Positions 11,341 to 24,330 of a DNA stretch of 64,000 bases are shown piece by piece. A model generated the notes under the pieces. It did not search any database. It saw only the letters and a list, made by a program, of their open reading frames with translations, and had not been told where the DNA came from. Origin of the DNA: Kryptolebias marmoratus. Taxonomy: Eukaryota > Chordata > Actinopteri > Cyprinodontiformes > Rivulidae. The DNA lies in the NCBI RefSeq assembly GCF_001649575.2, contig NC_051434.1, positions 11,874,761-11,938,760 of the forward strand, in the 5' to 3' direction. The number at the start of each line of letters is the position of its first letter. The first letter of the stretch is position 1. The translations under genes were made by a program, and so were the position numbers.

Positions 11341-14300
11341 CAGCATATACTCCCCAAACAGGTGGTTAGATGTTTAAATATGAATTCTTTCTACGTTTTT
11401 GTTTTGTTTTTTTTTTTTATTTTATTTTTCCACATTTATCCTCCCGTCTTTCCTTCTGCTGTTGTTGATTAAACTGTGACTCATCACGTCGACGATGATT
11501 AAAACGGGCCATCATCCACGTTTAACTGCTGGAGACGATGTTCAGAGGATAATGAGAGAAGAAAAGGCTGGATATTCGAGAGGGGGGGGTGGAGGAGGGG
11601 GCTCTAAGTTATTTCAAGCATATCTGATTGGATGGGTCACCAGCTGCTGAGTGAGATGGTGAAACGCTGAGCCCGAGCCAAATCTCCTGTTTCCTCACTC
11701 ACTCACTCACTCAGCCGTTCATCTCCGTCCTTTTTGTGTCAACTTTTTTTTTTCCCCTCCTTTTCTTCCCTTCCGAAAAATTCGTCACAAAAGACCGAAC
11801 AGACGCGAAGTTGGTGCGATCTTCTGCTTTCTCTCGGTGCTGGAAGCGGCGCGGAACATTTGTGCCCCGCTGAAGGCGCCGCGCGCACCAAGCTGCTTTC
11901 CTCCTCGCACAGAATGACATGTTCCGACGCTGGAGAAGCCAAAAAAAATATTTATTAAAAAAAAAAGATAAGGAAAACGTCACATTTGGCCACGCGGCTG
12001 CCTCTTCAGTAAAATGGAAGTGGTGCTCCTCTTGCACTTTATAAAAGCTGGGTTTTGTTGCAGGATGTAGGCGTAGTTTGCTTCTTTTTTGTATGTTTTA
12101 AACCCGGTGCATAGATATCTCTCCCAGCCCATATGTGTCTTTAATGCTGCAGGAAGACAACAAGCGCCCCCCGGCAGCGCGAGGTGTTGGAGGTGCTGAG
12201 GGAGCAGGAGGAACCATAGGAGGAGCTGCTCTCTCCCTGCAAAAACACTGATTGGAAGCCATTTCCACGCTGCGTGTCGTTTTGGTTTATGTAACCCCCC
12301 CCCCCCCCCCCCCCACGCTNCCTCCTCCTCCTCCTCCTCGGTACCCAGAGGAGCTCAGGAGCCGTGGCTGTCAGTGGCACAGATGACACACTTCCCACTT
12401 TTAGGAGGGAACTCGAATTCGGCGCAGACAAGCCTCCCCCCCTCAACGTTCGTTGGGTTTTATCGCTTTAAAAATAATTCTGCTTTTCTCCAAAATAAGT
12501 TTTTTTTCCTTCGCTGCTTGAGGCATAAAAACTGGGAAATGACTGGCCGCGCGTCAGGAATGGTCCTTTGTGCGCAAAAAGACAAACAAAAAAGCAAAGT
12601 TGAGGTTAAGAGCGGCTGAGAAGTGTTTGATGAAAACGGCACTGATATCAACAGGAGCTGCGCTCCGGAGCGGAGGGGGCAACAGTGAATAAAATGGAGA
12701 GAAAAGCTGATATTTGTGGAAACCCTTGCAGGGCCGTGTTTGGCATATGCGCCTGGCTTTAGAGCCCCCCCTACTTCAGTGTCGGGTCAAGCTCATCTAA
12801 TCCACATCTGCGAAAGCAGCCGAAACGGCATCGAAGGCCGATCGCTTGTTGCCGTTTTGCCTAAAATCTCCTTTTATTTCCCACTTTCGTTCGACCTCAC
12901 CGGGAACAAGCTCGTGTAGTCTTGGCTTTTCAGAAGAAGATTTAAAAGCAAAACCAAAGAACCCCTGCGCATCACTCCTCCTGCGCTGCGGCGGTCGAAG
13001 CGAATCTCAGCCGAGGCCTTCCTGGAGTCAGCTGACGGTTTGCCCGGTGCCCGTTTGCTCCTTTCCAACTCATTCTGGTGCCAAATTTTTCCGTCTGATG
13101 AGCGAATAACAGAAAGCATCTGATAGCATCTTTTTTTTGGATCTGGCAGCTCTGAGCGAGGCTGTAAATTAGCGCTCTGTGGCGTTTTGAAAGGACGTGT
13201 CGGCGCCCCGCTCAACAGGTGGCGTTTCTTCCTCCACAAGTTCTGATTTTTCTTTTTTTTTACCTCCCTAACACTCAGCTTTTTCTAATCCATGCTGTGG
13301 ACGTTCACACGGCTGCCTCTCTGCTGGTATGGGGGTGCATTTGTGCGTCTGGCACGGGCAGCTCGCACTTCCGGAAAGGCGCCGTCACTGCAGAACGGCA
13401 AGCCTTTGCATATTTTCTGCAAGACGATGCTTAACTTCGTGTCAGTTAAAACTCCTTTAAGGGGGGCCGGCTTCACGCTGGTCTTCCATCTTTTTTGAGA
13501 TGTTTTTGCTGCCATAAAATTTCAAATTACCTCACTTTTCACCCCCAAAATTATGTAGCTGCTTAGTTTCACCATTTGATACATTTATTGTGTTTTGTTG
13601 TGAACAAAATAAGGTGTACAAATGATTGAATTTTATTTTTATTTACATTTCACACGGCATCTTAACCTTTTTAGTTTTTATTTCCCAATTGTAGCGATTG
13701 CATGTGGCATAATTTACTCTAAATTCGAATATTTAGGCTTTTGTTTTATTTTTTTTTAGATAAAACAACACCGTGGCACAGTGCAGACCTCGTGTTGATA
13801 ACGGCGGCGGCGCTGCAGAATGCAAATGGGTTTAATTAGAAGAGCGGAGAACAGTCACAACACGTGTTACACTTGTCCACTAAAAGAAACAGCGTCTGTT
13901 TTGTCTCGCACGTGCAACAAAGATCTCCGAATGAATGTATAATTTCTACCGTAGGTAACCTGAAAGCAGGAATGAAAGCCCTCTTCAGTCGGGTCCTTCA
14001 TGCTGGAATTAATCTAATGTTTGTCCATAAAGATTCCCTCGTCCTCCGTTTTCTTTTCCCTGCTGGGGTTAAAGCCCGTCAAGTACATTTGGCAGAAATG
14101 ATGTATTTCTGCTAACAGAGAACGCCGGAGTCATGTCGGTTCACAGCCCGACAGTCGCCTCCTCCGGAGTAGCCTACACTGACAGAATACGTCTTAAATG
14201 TGTTCCTACCAGATAAAATGCTTCCGCCCCACACCCATTCATTTCACTTCATCAGATTACTTGATTGCTCGCTAAATGGGACTGCCTCTGCCTTCCGGCG

Positions 14301-14466
14301 AAAAACATACTGTGTTTTTCCCCCGGACAAAACGAGATGAGGTTGATTCGTTTTTCCGAGCACGCAGTGTTTTGATCGGTCAAGTGTACGCCGTGTTTGA
14401 GTTGCTCTGTTGATCCCTTCGAACACAAATGGCATCTTTAGGATGACGAAACAAACGGTTCTACTG
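11341..14466. other. Intergenic, no gene recognised
   Basis: AT-rich and mixed sequence with a C homopolymer (12295-12314), one N at 12320 and a CCT run after it. Around 13580-13680 the string TTTATTTACATTTCACAC resembles the end of a widespread fish DNA transposon, but the match is too degraded to call. No coding support seen. Confidence 0.45.
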
Positions 14467-15302
14467 AAATATGAAGTTAAACAGTCCTTTTAGCGATTGT
14501 GTTTTCCCTTAAAAACAAAGAGATAGTTTACCATTTTAGAACAATTGAACTATTTGCTGCCTCGAGTAGCTAGATAGAAGTTAGCTTAGCATAGCACAGT
14601 TTCATTTATGTATTTATTTATTTTATTGTGGGTTGTGAATGTCAAAATGTGGTGTTAAACAGTCTTTTTAGCGACTGCGTTTCCATTCAAAATGAAGTGA
14701 ACATTTTCCATTTTAGAATAATTAAATTATTTGCTGTCTTGAGTAGCTAGCTAGCAGTTAGCTTAGCATAGCACCATTTTTTTTACGTATCTATTTTCTT
14801 TATTGTTGGTTGTCAATGTCAAAATTTGATGTTAAACAATTTTTTTGGTGACAGTCTCCACTGGAAAGTAGAAAACAATTTTTCACTTTAGAAAAAAATA
14901 CATTTATTTGCTGTCCTGATTAGCCAGCCAACAGTTAGCTTAGCATATCACTATTTTCTTTGGTTGCGAGTTGTGAATATCAAAATTCAATGTCAACAAA
15001 CTAATTTTTTAGTGGCAGTGTTTTCACTCAAAACTAAGAGATAATTTACCATTTTAGAAAAAAAAAGTCATTTGTTTGCTGTCTTGATTAGCCAGCTAAC
15101 ACTTAGCATAGCATAGCACCAATTTCTGGGTTGTTCTTCTTTGGGTTTTTGGGTTGTAAGTATCAAAATTTGAAGCTAACAAACTATTTTTTAGCTGCTA
15201 GTATATCTGTTAAAAACATAGAAATAATTTCATTTCATTTTAGAAAAGTTTAATTCGTTTGCCATCTTAATTAGCCAGCTGACAGTTAGCTTAGCGTACT
15301 TG
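14467..15302. repeat. Five-unit tandem repeat, unit about 162-181 bp
   Basis: Five diverged copies start near 14467, 14642, 14817, 14979 and 15160. Each contains, in the same order, a TCAAAATNTGATGTTAAACA-like start, a TTTAGYGRCNGTGTTT-like block, CATTTTAGAA, a TTTGCTGTCTTGA-like block, TAGCYAGCTARCAGTTAGC, and TTAGCATAGCA. Copies differ by substitutions and small indels, so the array is old. It does not encode protein. Confidence 0.85.
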
Positions 15303-16697
15303 CTAACATGGCAGAAGCTAAGATGAAGTACGAGGCAGTGTGACTGTGAATCGGTTACTAGCACCTCAAAAGCTGACTAATGAACATGTTGCACATCTCT
15401 TTAAAGCAGGAGGGGGTTTTTAATCCAACCGAGCTGTTAAGTTTCACTCAAGCACATTAGTTTTATTTGATGGAGCCCTGCCAGCTGTTTCCACAAGCTT
15501 CCAGTATCTGTGCTGATTAATTCCCCGTTAGATCATGTTGAAATGACAAACTAATTACAACTTGTGTGCTTTGTTTGCACAATAATAAATAATGCAAATT
15601 GCATACAGTAAAACTATTAATTTAAACAGATACTAAAAGGCTTGGTAAGGGCAAATACATATCCTCCACTAGCTTTAGGTGCTTTCATGTTAATATAATA
15701 CAATAAAATGAAAAAAGGGCCAGCCATAAAGGTGGGTTTTTAGACAGTTTACTGTTACTAGTTACTAGATGAGGTAATGTTGTATAAATATTATCCACTG
15801 TGTCAACACAAAGCAATTTCAACGGGTCACATTTATAGTGCTGACAGGAAACATTTCATTTAGTTTGAAAGACCAGATACTTTTATTGAGCTAAAACTGA
15901 TTAGCAAACCATAAACTGAAGCAGTTCAAGCAGATTGTCTAAGCTTTTATGGTGTGTGGACTTTCATAAAAAATAAATTTATTGTTCAAATGGAAGAATA
16001 TATTATAAGAGTTTTAAATTCATGTGGAAACGTCCACTGACACCTGTAGTTATTGGAAACGATTAGCTTTTAGCGTTCTCTGCGTGGAAATGAGCAGAAA
16101 TGTCTTTAACATGTAAACTCTGGAGGTCCAGATGTCTCCAGTCCAGTGTTAGAGGTGATCATTTGTTCCTCAGGCAGACTCCTCGAGCCGAGATCTACCT
16201 GTGTGATACTGACGACTGACTAGATGAAATTAGTCCAACACCGTAACGCGCTCCTGTTTTGGGGTGCTAAACACACTGACATAGCTTTTCGTAGCCTACG
16301 ATTAAACGAAATTCCTCCCTCCCTCTCTCTCTCTCTCTCTCAGATTCGGATGAACGGATCCCATGCTCTCTTCTTCTCTCTTCTCTTTGCAGAAGCCGTG
16401 GAAGTTAATTGTGCTGGTCTGCGTGTAGAGCCAAACATGAGTTTCATTTCTCGACCAAACACACACCAGCACAGATATTTGCTTTGACTTCTTTATTTTT
16501 ATTTATTTATTTATTTGGAGCCATTATCACAGTCTGTTAATCCTATCTGTTGGTGCTGGGGTAAAAAAGAAATTGGCAAAAGAGGGAAAAAAACCATATC
16601 GGGAAGCAGTTGAGCTTCAAGCTCGAGCCTCTAAGAACGTGGTAATGCTTTTTTAAGAGAGAGGCAGCACTTAAAGTTCTTTAGCAGCCACAAAGTC

Positions 16698-16780
<83 letters not shown>

Positions 16781-18360
16781 CCTCTCCCTGCTTCTGCATA
16801 ATTCAGCACTGATGTGATGATGATGTGCTTGGTCAGACTGACAACCAACTTCCTTGGCAATGGAGATTTAACTCAGATTGATGCAGCACGCACACACGCG
16901 ATGTTAATCATCTAAATCACTGAGCTGATGCCTTATTCAGCCTCAATAAAACATATCCATCAGTGCGGTTTCACTTCCCCTCGCGGTGTATGTTCCATCG
17001 AAACGCTCAAGTCTGAGGTCCGGCTCGAGATGCTGCTCCCTGAGTGAGCTGCTTCTAACCATCTGAGCCAAAACCTTGACGTTTGTAGCAATTCTTTTTA
17101 TTTTTATAAAAGGCCGAGAAGCTCAGCTGAGAGGGGGACCGGGGGCAAAACGCTGCGCCCGCCGGTCGCCACGTTGTTGGCAGAGGTTTAGTTTTTTTTC
17201 TTACAAGGAATGCTGAGTCGTACACGCGCCTTAGCCAAGCTGGTTAGGCAGCAGGGATCTGTGGGCGCAGCGCTCCAGCCGGGTGGGGTGCCGGAGCAGA
17301 GCCAAGCCGCTGACCTTTCCAAGCGCGATGATCGATACGGCTCAGCGTCCCGGGGGGGCTCCGGAAATCTCTCAGCGGAGAGCGAAGGAGCCGGAGAGTC
17401 ACACTGTCAGACGGCGGCTAATTGCCTGTGGTTTCTGACCTCACAAACCCCTGCTCCGGTAGATCTGTGCGGTAGGATTCACCCCCTCCATCCCTGGACT
17501 GGGTGCAGAGTGTGAAACCCTAAATCACCAGGGGCTGTAGGTCAAGCTGGTGTGTATCTTAAAAAAACAAACAAACACACACATAAGGCAGGCTTGCTGA
17601 AAATCACATTATACAGCCACGGCTGAAGGTGTCGGCACGACACAAATGTTGTGTTTTGCAAACTTTGCTGCTTCGGTTTTTCCCGGTGACACTTGAAATT
17701 GTTTTTAGCTCACTGTGCAGAGTCATCAGATGCAAATGATTTCATTGCAAGGAGCTTTATCCTTCCCTGGATTCTGCCCTGGCACACAAAATTACCAACT
17801 CACTTCATATCAGTCCAGTCATACGATAAGCACCAGTGAAGCTGTGCAAGAGTACAGCTAAGACCACTCTGTCTAATTAGCAGATTGCTATTAAAAAGAA
17901 AAAGGGGCAGCTGATTAGCTCCGGAGAAAGTGTGCAGCCGTCGCTGACTTGTGTCAAAATGGCCAAGACAAAATCAGCTAAGAATGTTACAACTAGAAGG
18001 CAAAGTTTTCTCCATCGTCCCACACAGGAAAAGCAACAACGAAATCACAACAATGACTTTTTGCAGCTTTGGTAAAGTAACTTCCAACCTGTGGTCACTT
18101 CTCAAAGTCAATGGTTAAGCAGATGCCAACGACTTAGTACGTGTTTGCTATCTCTGAAACCGTTGCTTTTATATATGTATATACATTTCTCTGCCCTTGT
18201 CCTTGAATGTCTTGTTCCAGTGGTCCATTTCTCAGCAGAATGTCCTGGTTCCCCAACATCTGACGTGAATCCGGACGACATGGCATCACTTTTATGTCTC
18301 CATCATTTTTATGTCTCTCACTCACCGTGTAATCGAGGTCTCTCAGAGGTTGGCACTGGC
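15303..18360. other. Intergenic, AT-rich, no gene recognised
   Basis: Contains a TTTA-rich stretch near 16490-16515 and the long GA array at 16701-16778. The open frames at 16224-16487 and 17210-17515 show no recognisable features. Confidence 0.45.
16701..16778. repeat. (GA)39 microsatellite
   Basis: An uninterrupted GA run of about 78 bp, the longest perfect dinucleotide array in the window. Confidence 0.95.
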
Positions 18361-18429
18361 TTTTGAATACTTGAACCCCTGATCTCCCCGTACCAAAGTC
18401 ATGTGACTTAACCGCTGTGCCAACTCCCA
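18361..18429 (-). repeat. tRNA-like (SINE head-like) sequence
   Basis: Read on the minus strand it begins GGGAGTTGGCACAGCGGTTA, which resembles a box A (TGGCNNAGNGG). About 35 nt later comes GGGGTTCAAGTATTC, resembling box B. It resembles a degraded tRNA-derived SINE head and directly abuts the truncated LINE end that follows. It is not an intact tRNA gene. Confidence 0.4.
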
Positions 18430-18432
18430 GCT

Positions 18433-19125
18433 AAGGGAGACCCTCAGCACAAGAGCAATAGAGGCCGGGGTCTATAATACCAGGCAGGACCCAAGATGGA
18501 GGCTGTGCAAAGATGCCTCTGAGGCAGTCCAGCACATAACAGCAGGATGTGAGATGCAGGCAGGCAAAGCGTACATGGAGCGCCATAACCAAGGGGCTGG
18601 AATAATGTACAGGAACATCTGTACCGAGTATGGACTGGAAGTCCCACAGTCAAAGTGGGAGACTCCACCTAAGGTGGTGGAGAATGGCAGGGCTAAGATG
18701 CTGTGGGACTTCCAGATCAAGACTGACAGACAGGTGATGGCTAACCAACCGGACATTGTGGTGATAGATAAGATACAGGAGAAAGCAGTGGTGATAGATG
18801 TAGCAGCCCCAAGAGACTGTTACATCAGGAAGAAGGATTGTGAGAAGCTGGAGAAATACCAAGGTCGGAAAGAGGAAACAGAGAAGTTGTGGAGAGTCAA
18901 GGCCTCAGTTGTACCAGAGGTCATCGGAGGACTCGGGGCTGTAACCCCCAAACTGGAAGAGTGGCTCCAACAGATCCCAGGAACAACCTCAGAGATCTCT
19001 GTCCAGAAGAGCGACGTCCTAGGAACAGAACCCTGAAGCTCCCAGGCCTCTGGTAGAGGACCCGAGCTTGAAGTGAAAGTGGAACCGCCCATGTGGAACA
19101 AATAGGGCGAGATGGGAGTTATAAG
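18433..19125 (+). mobile_element. 5'-truncated non-LTR retrotransposon 3' end with REL-type endonuclease domain
   Basis: An open frame runs from about 18437 to the TGA after GTEP at 19036. It contains a zinc-knuckle-like CKDASEAVQHITAGC (about 18497-18541), then KWETPPKVVENGRAK, LWDFQIKTD and QPDIVVIDK...AVVIDVAAP. This resembles the PD...D-x-K core of restriction-enzyme-like endonucleases at the C-terminus of R2/R4-type (Dong/Rex6-like) LINEs. It ends with WLQQIPGTTSEISVQKS. The normal ending is displaced: after GTE the expected LKLPGLW continues in another frame, pointing to a small deletion. The first part of the element, including the reverse transcriptase, is absent. Clade assignment is from memory. 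Confidence 0.75.
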
Positions 19126-20629
19126 TTTGAATGTATCTGCCTTTGTGCCTTGGCACATCATCTTTCCATGTGTGTGTGTGAGAGAGAGTGTGTGTGCACA
19201 TGGCAGCTGCTGAACAGCCTGGCCAAGAGAGAATTACGGCCCTCCCGTGNGGGGGGGGGGGGGGCAGTTGGAGATGGTTCAACGATTGCTTCTGCATCTT
19301 TGCCAGTATCCTTTATGATGCACATTTTCTTTAAGAGCACCTTCAGGTTTGTTTGTGTGATCTGAAGGCACGACGCAGTCCCATATCAAAGGGGAACTTC
19401 GCTACAGGAAGTCCAAAACACAAGCTCAACTGCAGGTTCTCACGCTACTCTATATAAATGCTCCGTTGCCCCGAAGTGACAGGTGAGCAATGCTTAGTGG
19501 GTAGCATTATGTTAAAAAGAAACAAAAACCAACCTGGTGCGTGTAGGACCGTGCTCATCGAGTCTCGCTTGCTGATAATAAGCCTGCAGACATGTGGAGG
19601 AGTGGCAGCGAGCGGGGCCCGACTCCTCTGACTGCCTAACTCTGCTTTCATCGCCCTGCTTTCATCAGACTCAAGTGGTGCAGCTATTAGACCTTTGTGC
19701 TCTGCTGAAGAGGGGGGGGGGAGGGAGGGGGGAAGTCGAATGTGCCAGCATGGTTGGCTGGGATACTTTCAAACGGCTTCCCACCGCAGCTCTTTGATTA
19801 GCTGCACCAAATGATGATTAGCTCGAAGCATTCTGATTTCTTGAACACGCCGCATAAATAAACGCAGCTCCTTTCTCCTTATTATTTGCAGGTAATGACT
19901 CCCCTCTGGATCCCTCGTTAGCGCACGACCTTATCGGAGTTATTCTAAAGCAACCAGCAACGGGGAGCACTTCCTCCAAGTTGTTCGATTTTTATCGGCA
20001 AGCTGCTGAAATTCGCTGATGAGGGCAGCCGACTTAGGATATAAACATAAATTCTCTTCAGACCCTTTTCAATAAATTGCACGCCGCCAATGGGCGTTTC
20101 GTCAATTAGCTCGTGGCTGTTCCCCGCCAAGGGGTTGACGTTGCCCTGCTTCTTTTACGTGGACTTGAGAGGATCTGCGCTCGGCGCCCGCAGATCAGAA
20201 CCCCCCGTCCTGATGGGTGTGTCGGCGCTGCGGCGGGAACGGTGTGTTTGCACGAGCAGAACACGTCGAGGCTGTAATAAAAGCCGCCCGAACACGAGGT
20301 CCGTCGAGCGGAAGCAGCCGGAGGCAGAGCGCGGCGCTCGTGCCGGGTGAGTGGCAGGTAGCCTGGCCCCGGGGGGACCTCTAATGAAGAGTCCCGCTGC
20401 CTCTTCATCGATCCGGCCACGTCCACCGATCTGAGGCCCGGCTGACACAGGCAGAAGGACTGGAGGCTCGAGGGACCATCAGTCAGACTGCTCAAAGGGG
20501 ATGTTTTTGTTTTTTATCAAATAGTTCTCAATAGTTGGTACACGTCAGCCGTGACATCAAGGCATGGAGCATAAGGTGTGAAGAAAAAGTCTTCCTCCAG
20601 GCTAGGCTAGTGTCAAATCAGGCTTGTTG

Positions 20630-20760
20630 TTAGCTCGTCAATCCGCTCAGAATTTAGGTCCGTTTATCCAAACTGAGATCATTCAAAGAGCTGCCTACAA
20701 CAGGTAAGATATTAATTGTTCACAACCTTTCCATTAAGAAGAACTATAGCTTTAATTTTC
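20630..20760 (+). repeat. Dispersed repeat family B, copy 1
   Basis: Contains ACTGAGATCATTCAAA, CTACAACAGGTAAGATATT and CACAACCTTTCC, shared with the copies at 49480-49620 (+), 48355-48435 (-) and 57690-57800 (-). Non-coding; family name not known to me. Confidence 0.6.
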
Positions 20761-20845
20761 ATAGTCGATTCTTGGTTTTTGTCTTCCAAGGAAAGCAGGA
20801 ATCCCTCAGATTGGTTTGATTTATGTCCCCGTAACATGGGTAAAG

Positions 20846-20848
<3 letters not shown>

Positions 20849-20917
<69 letters not shown>
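20849..20917. repeat. (AC)n microsatellite, about 34 units
   Basis: Long uninterrupted AC array read directly from the sequence. Confidence 0.95.
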
Positions 20918-21954
20918 AACCTCTGCCGTCACAGATGCTCCATCAAGCTCATTATTTGTGGGCCTGACAGCGTGGGGCTTGTTGTGCTGCTTGGGTAATG
21001 CATCTTAAGCCCAGCTATCAAATATGAATGAAGCACCGACTTCCTCATCTATCTTTAATTGCTTTCGTTTGTTAAGCTATTTGCCCCCCCAAAAAAAAAA
21101 AAAAAAAATTAATATTTTCAGATGTTCCCTGCTGTTGTGAATAATGTGCTCAAACGGCAGCCAGTCTAACAGGAAACCGATCACACTGTTCCTGACTGCG
21201 GGTGTTGTTTACAAAACAAGTGTTTTTGGTGAGATTATTCCCCCGAACCGGTCTTCACGGTCAGAACCGATGCCGGAGATGTTCACGTCCGAGACCGCAC
21301 GGCACCGGGTTTAAGACTGCGAAATACGCAGTAATGACATGATTTTTAAAAATCACATAAATATTAATAAAAAAGGTCAGCACATGCCTTTGAAAATGTG
21401 TTGTATATTCAAACATGATGCTGTAAGAGGTTCCAAAGAAATTATTGTTATCTATTATACATTATGTGACTCCACAGAGCCGTAATAAAGCTGCCAGTGT
21501 GTGCGTTTAACATCTCCGCTGAAGACGCATAACTTCATTAAATTTAAACTTGACATGTCAGCAAATTTTCTGGTCTCGAGTTTCTCCATAAAGACTGAAA
21601 AACACAACATGGAGTCTGGAAAATATGAGCGTCTTCCCACTCAGTGAAGCTGAGGTGAATATCTGGGGTGATCGTGCAACACCAGTCTAACTGAATCCGT
21701 TTGTTTCTCTCTTTACTTATCAGTTTCCTTCCTTTTATGATAATTTCTCATCTTTTTAGGTCTTTTATTTGGTGACATTTGGTGTCTCAGTTAGAACTCT
21801 TACGTCTTGTCCTAAAGCTGCTCCTTTGAGGCTAATTTCAGTAAAAATAAAGTCCAACATTTCTCCTAATATTGGGTCTCAGTTTGATCAACTCAAACAT
21901 ATCGTCTTGTAACTCTTTATATTTATCTCGGTTTCCATCTCTATTGTTGTTTTT

Positions 21955-22165
21955 AGTCTCTGTGGTTGTCTTGGATCCCATTTATTTTAGTTCTCATTTA
22001 TGTTAAATTTCGTGTCTCTTCGTGCGAATGCCGCGTCCCGTCGTTTTTGGCTGTTGTTCCAGTCGATCCGAGTCGCTTTACGAGCCTTCCGTGTCTCTTT
22101 TGCGGCTGTTCTGCATCCGTTTCCTTCTGCTCGTGTCTCTGCGGGGTCATTTCAAGTCCTACTTT
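21955..22165. repeat. Degenerate TGTCTCTTTGYGG-type short-period repeat
   Basis: Recurring GTGTCTCTTNGYGG and GTCATTT/GTCGTTTTT segments resemble a pyrimidine-rich short-period repeat common in fish. Periodicity is irregular here, so the call is tentative. Confidence 0.35.
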
Positions 22166-22649
22166 TCTGACTTTTTTTTTTTGCCTCTTTTGGAGTCGTG
22201 CAGCTTTTAAAAAAAGAAAAGAAAAAGACTTCACTCTGAACGTGTTCCTGCTCCCACGGAGCCGGGGAAGAGGCTGATTCGTAAATATTGTGCGCATCGC
22301 TGAGCAGAATTCCTGAACAGGTGCTCATGAACTCGACTCTGAACTCTGCAGTCAAAAAAAAAAAAAAGGCTGCCTGCAAGCAATTCACAAGCGACCATCG
22401 ATCAGTGCTTACACTGGAGCTCAATCCCAATTAATCCCATCATTGATGCCCCGATTGATCCTCCGGCTTCACGGTATCTCTTTATTTCGTGAAGGAAAGC
22501 GACCCCGGTCCCCTCGCACACGTGTATAACCCATCCGATGGCTAACCTCAGCGGAGCTCGCATGTCTTTGTCTCCACGGACTGAAAGTGCTTCTGTATAA
22601 TTAATGCATGTGGGGTGAGTTTAGGTGAGAAGTCTCCCCGATCTGTCAT

Positions 22650-22650
<1 letters not shown>

Positions 22651-22681
<31 letters not shown>
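22651..22681. repeat. (CA)n microsatellite
   Basis: Direct run of about 15 CA units. Confidence 0.9.
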
Positions 22682-22683
<2 letters not shown>

Positions 22684-23394
22684 CTGGCTGTCTGAGCTGC
22701 AGGGACACACTCGAACACGAGTCAGCATCTGTCGCCGGCTCTGCCCACAGAGACACCCCGGGATCCCTTTGTGTCTATTTCTGGGCCTCACATCCTCCAC
22801 TTCTGTTCATTTCTCCCCCGTTTTTTTTCATTTCAGTTCCGGTTGGAAGTCGTCCCTCCTCCCGACCTTTTCTCCTCACCTCTACGCCGAGGCCAGGAAC
22901 AGGCGTTGGACGGTTGTGAGACGCCGGGCCTGTGGAAAGTTTCGTCGAGCTGCTCGTCGGTGGAAGTCAGCGTTCGGGGCCTCTTCCTGTAGTTCCAACG
23001 CGTCCCTTTCACACCCGCTAATTAGAGCGACGGTTCTTATTAATAATTCGGGGGAGCGAACGCGGCTTCCTCGCCGGCTCGCTCCTTGCTTCTCCTGCCT
23101 CTGGGGGGCCCTAATTACCGAGCTGACGTCCGACCACGAAAGCAGGGACGACACATTGACGTATCGTCTTTACCCCGCCGCAGGCCGGAGCTCCGCAGAC
23201 CTGGGGCTTACACTTTGCTCCACAAACTTCCCGACGCGCCGCCAGATGTGGAAGTAATTAGAAGCCTGCGCAGGCTCTGGGTGTTGTTTTAGAAGCGGCG
23301 GAGCTCCTCACCCTCAGATGGTGCTTGAAAGGGGAAGACAGATCAATGTCAGTGTCAGGAAGCGCCCGCCGCCAGAGGCAAAGGGGCTTTGTCT

Positions 23395-23480
23395 GTACCG
23401 TTAAAATATCTCATAACCCACTGAATTAATTTGAATCAAACGTTCGGGGAGTAACGACTGGCATTCCTTCAGGGATGTAG
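23395..23480 (+). repeat. Dispersed repeat family A fragment
   Basis: GTCTGTACCGTTAAAATATCTCATAACCCACTG and the following TTTGAATCAAACGTTCGGGG match the start of the copy at 55310-55610. Only the first part is present. Confidence 0.5.
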
Positions 23481-24330
23481 ACGACGCCAGCCGTTTCTTT
23501 TTGCTCACCTAAGAAGCGATTTGGCCGCCTACCGCGCGGCGATTTGAGGGGCATCTCCCTACGAGCCACTTGCCCGACAAACACGTTCTCAACATCCGCT
23601 CAGCTCCAATCTGGTGAACCTGCAGGCACGCGGAGGGCGCTGCTAAAGCGATCAGCCTTGTCGGGGAGCAGCGAAGGCTGCGGCTGACGTCTGAAACCTC
23701 CATTGTGAGCGCGATTATGTAAGTCGCAGTTCTTGCTATTACTGGGACTTGACAGTAATCAAAATAGCGTCCTCCCACAGCACAGCCGCAGCCGAGGCTC
23801 CTTTGAAGGCTGTGCCCTACTTTGTACTGTCTCTTCTCATGTTCTTGATTTCAGTTCGGAACGGGCCGAGAAAGGCAGCGATAACCCCTCGTGACCGGGC
23901 CAAACGCAGCGCGCCCATTCAGGGTTCTCTCTCCAGGGGGTCAGAGGACAAGATGACTCTTAAATCAAAATTAAACGCAGCGTTTTTTTGTTTTTTTTTC
24001 CCTGTCTTTTCTTACTTCTTTCCCCTTTTTTGTTCCATTCTGACACAACGGTTCTGGAAATTGCGATCTGGGGTGATTTATATATATATTTTTTTGCGGC
24101 AAATTAAAATGATCAACAGCGTGCGGCTTTGATTATAGTTTTGACACCGTTGCTGCAGTAATTATATAGCATCTGCTTTATTTCAAAGTCCAGCCAGCTT
24201 CTGTAAACTTCTACTGATTACCATCAAATGAACGGAGTGGATGTGCAAACATTCATTTATTCGTCCATTTTTTTTTTTTTTTGTACCTGCTTGACCTTGG
24301 GAAGATGGCGCTTTTTTCTAGTTGTCAGTC

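Larger units (their letters stand above)
19126..24330. other. Intergenic with microsatellites and repeat fragments, no gene recognised
   Basis: Contains a G homopolymer beside an N (19250-19263), a dispersed repeat copy (20630-20760), CA arrays (20849-20917 and 22651-22681) and a degenerate pyrimidine-rich repeat (about 21955-22165). A dispersed-repeat fragment lies at 23395-23480. The unique-looking block 19790-20120 is rich in ATTAG-type homeodomain cores. ORFs such as 22625-23257 begin in the CA array and show no domain. Confidence 0.45.

Noticed and set aside
18361..18429. Functional tRNA gene
   Set aside because: Only box A and box B-like blocks are present; stems do not pair well and it abuts a retrotransposon end, so a SINE-like relic is more likely.
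22625..23257. 210-codon open frame
   Set aside because: Starts in a CA microsatellite and continues through GC-rich sequence with no domain; a long frame is expected by chance in such composition.
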